The notes under the pieces are model-generated. The model made no database searches and was not told the origin of the DNA. It saw nothing but the letters and a program-made list of their open reading frames with translations. Position numbers and translations under genes: made by a program. Positions 12,910 to 13,172 of a stretch of 13,172 nucleotides of DNA are shown piece by piece; positions within the stretch are counted from its first letter, which is position 1, and each line of letters begins with the position of its first letter. Where the stretch lies: positions 1 to 13,172 of the forward strand of contig USOK01000020.1 in assembly GCA_900556295.1 (NCBI GenBank), written 5' to 3'. The stretch comes from an uncultured bacterium (GTDB taxonomy: Bacteria; Cyanobacteriota; Vampirovibrionia; Gastranaerophilales; Gastranaerophilaceae).

Positions 12910-13089
12910 AGCTCTGTATAGGTGCTCATTTTGTTCCTACATTTATTATAAAAGGGAGAATTGACTCCGACAGGATGTGAAGTATACCCGCCGATTGAAA
13001 AATCGCCAGCGGGAAACGGATAATCCGGGGCGTTCACCCACCTGCGAGACCACGCAGGTAACAAAATCACATCTATGCAGGGCTTTTTT
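12910..13089 (+). ncRNA. ssrS: 6S RNA (SsrS-like)
   Basis: 6S RNA mimics an open promoter and binds the housekeeping RNA polymerase holoenzyme. The 180-nt length fits. A closing stem pairs the first 12 nt (12910-12921) with 13073-13084, allowing G-U pairs. GTG/CAC and ATTTTGTT/AACAAAAT pairs extend it inward. The 3' side of the central bubble carries GTTCACCC and a perfect 7-bp hairpin (ACCTGCG with CGCAGGT, near 13040-13059), the arrangement seen in 6S RNAs of other bacteria. The terminal arm contains CTCC/GGGG, GGAT/ATCC, CCCGC/GCGGG and CGATT/AATCG around a GAAA loop. A U6 run directly follows the closing stem and can terminate transcription. The call rests on architecture, not on a covariance-model score. 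A cis-acting leader for the next gene is the alternative. Confidence 0.75.
13084..13089 (+). terminator. U-run terminator formed with the closing stem of the 6S-like RNA
   Basis: Six T directly follow the 12-bp closing stem (right arm 13073-13084). The left arm lies about 150 nt upstream, so this is not a compact hairpin terminator. It may mark a processed or inefficiently terminated end, allowing some read-through into the gene at 13116. Confidence 0.45.
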
Positions 13090-13115
13090 AGATGAGTTTA
13101 AGAGGAGGGACTGGT

Positions 13116-13172
13116 ATGAAAAAGCTTGATTTAAAAAGAGCCATCGGGGGGGGGGCAATCACGATGAGTCTT
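13116..13172 (+). CDS. N-terminus of a secreted or membrane protein with a poly-G tract (cut by window end)
   Basis: ATG 13116 has a perfect AGGAGG at 13103-13108 with 7-nt spacing. Nineteen codons are visible to the window end: Met-Lys-Lys-Leu-Asp-Leu-Lys-Arg-Ala-Ile-Gly-Gly-Gly-Ala-Ile-Thr-Met-Ser-Leu. A Lys/Arg-rich start followed by a small-residue hydrophobic stretch looks like a signal peptide or N-terminal anchor. Codons 11-13 and the first base of codon 14 form a run of ten G at 13146-13155, remarkable in such AT-rich DNA. It begins only 26 nt after the U-run of the 6S-like RNA and no promoter fits between them, so it is probably reached by read-through. The family cannot be named from so little sequence. 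Confidence 0.7.
   Translation, partial: MKKLDLKRAIGGGAITMSL

Noticed and set aside
12946..13158. Minus-strand open frame across the 6S-like RNA
   Set aside because: It covers a region with clear RNA structure and a plus-strand promoter, and its protein sequence has no recognisable features.
1..13172. tRNA genes, rRNA genes, CRISPR arrays, insertion sequences, prophage
   Set aside because: None seen: no cloverleaf-type sequences with a T-loop, no spaced direct repeats, no transposase or integrase frames with terminal repeats.

Overview
This is an AT-rich bacterial window using the standard genetic code, with short intergenic gaps and housekeeping genes in small operons. The base composition, the class-AroH chorismate mutase, a 6S-like RNA, and large Q/N/T-rich proteins without recognisable relatives fit a gut-type Melainabacteria/Gastranaerophilales (Vampirovibrionia) genome. 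That placement is inferred from general resemblance, not from a marker gene, and is moderate at best.

Layout. (1) 1-728: the end of a DUF4474-type gene, cut by the window edge and split by an apparent one-base frameshift in an A-run near 181-185. (2) 780-3848, plus strand: a structured leader, then a PurD-like ATP-grasp protein with altered catalytic positions, a DnaJ-type co-chaperone with half the usual zinc-binding cysteines, and queE, which overlaps the dnaJ-like stop by 8 nt. (3) 3901-5798, plus strand: a good promoter followed by def, fmt (4-nt overlap with def) and aroH. (4) 5808-9375, minus strand: nadD, yqeK (32-nt overlap with nadD) and a 795-residue protein. The last combines a HerA/DUF87-like N-terminal half lacking Walker motifs, about 350 acidic residues and a UvrD/PcrA-type Tudor-like C-terminus. 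(5) 9525-9829, minus strand: a self-contained unit for a 54-residue protein, with promoter, dyad, Shine-Dalgarno and terminator. (6) 9927-12863, plus strand: two proteins of unknown function, 727 and 229 residues. The second has two C-terminal membrane segments and a compact overlapping terminator, promoter and Shine-Dalgarno. (7) 12875-13172, plus strand: a textbook sigma-70 promoter, a 180-nt 6S-like RNA ending in U6, and the first 19 codons of a secreted or membrane protein containing a 10-G homopolymer.

How the genes fit together. def and fmt act at the two ends of formyl-methionine metabolism, aroH makes prephenate, queE acts in queuosine/7-deazaguanine synthesis, and nadD makes NAD precursors. 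yqeK hydrolyses diadenosine tetraphosphate. These are core functions.

The least ordinary parts are the HerA-like pseudo-ATPase joined to a transcription/repair-type Tudor domain, the degenerate PurD paralogue behind a folded leader, and the poly-G tract directly downstream of the 6S-like RNA.
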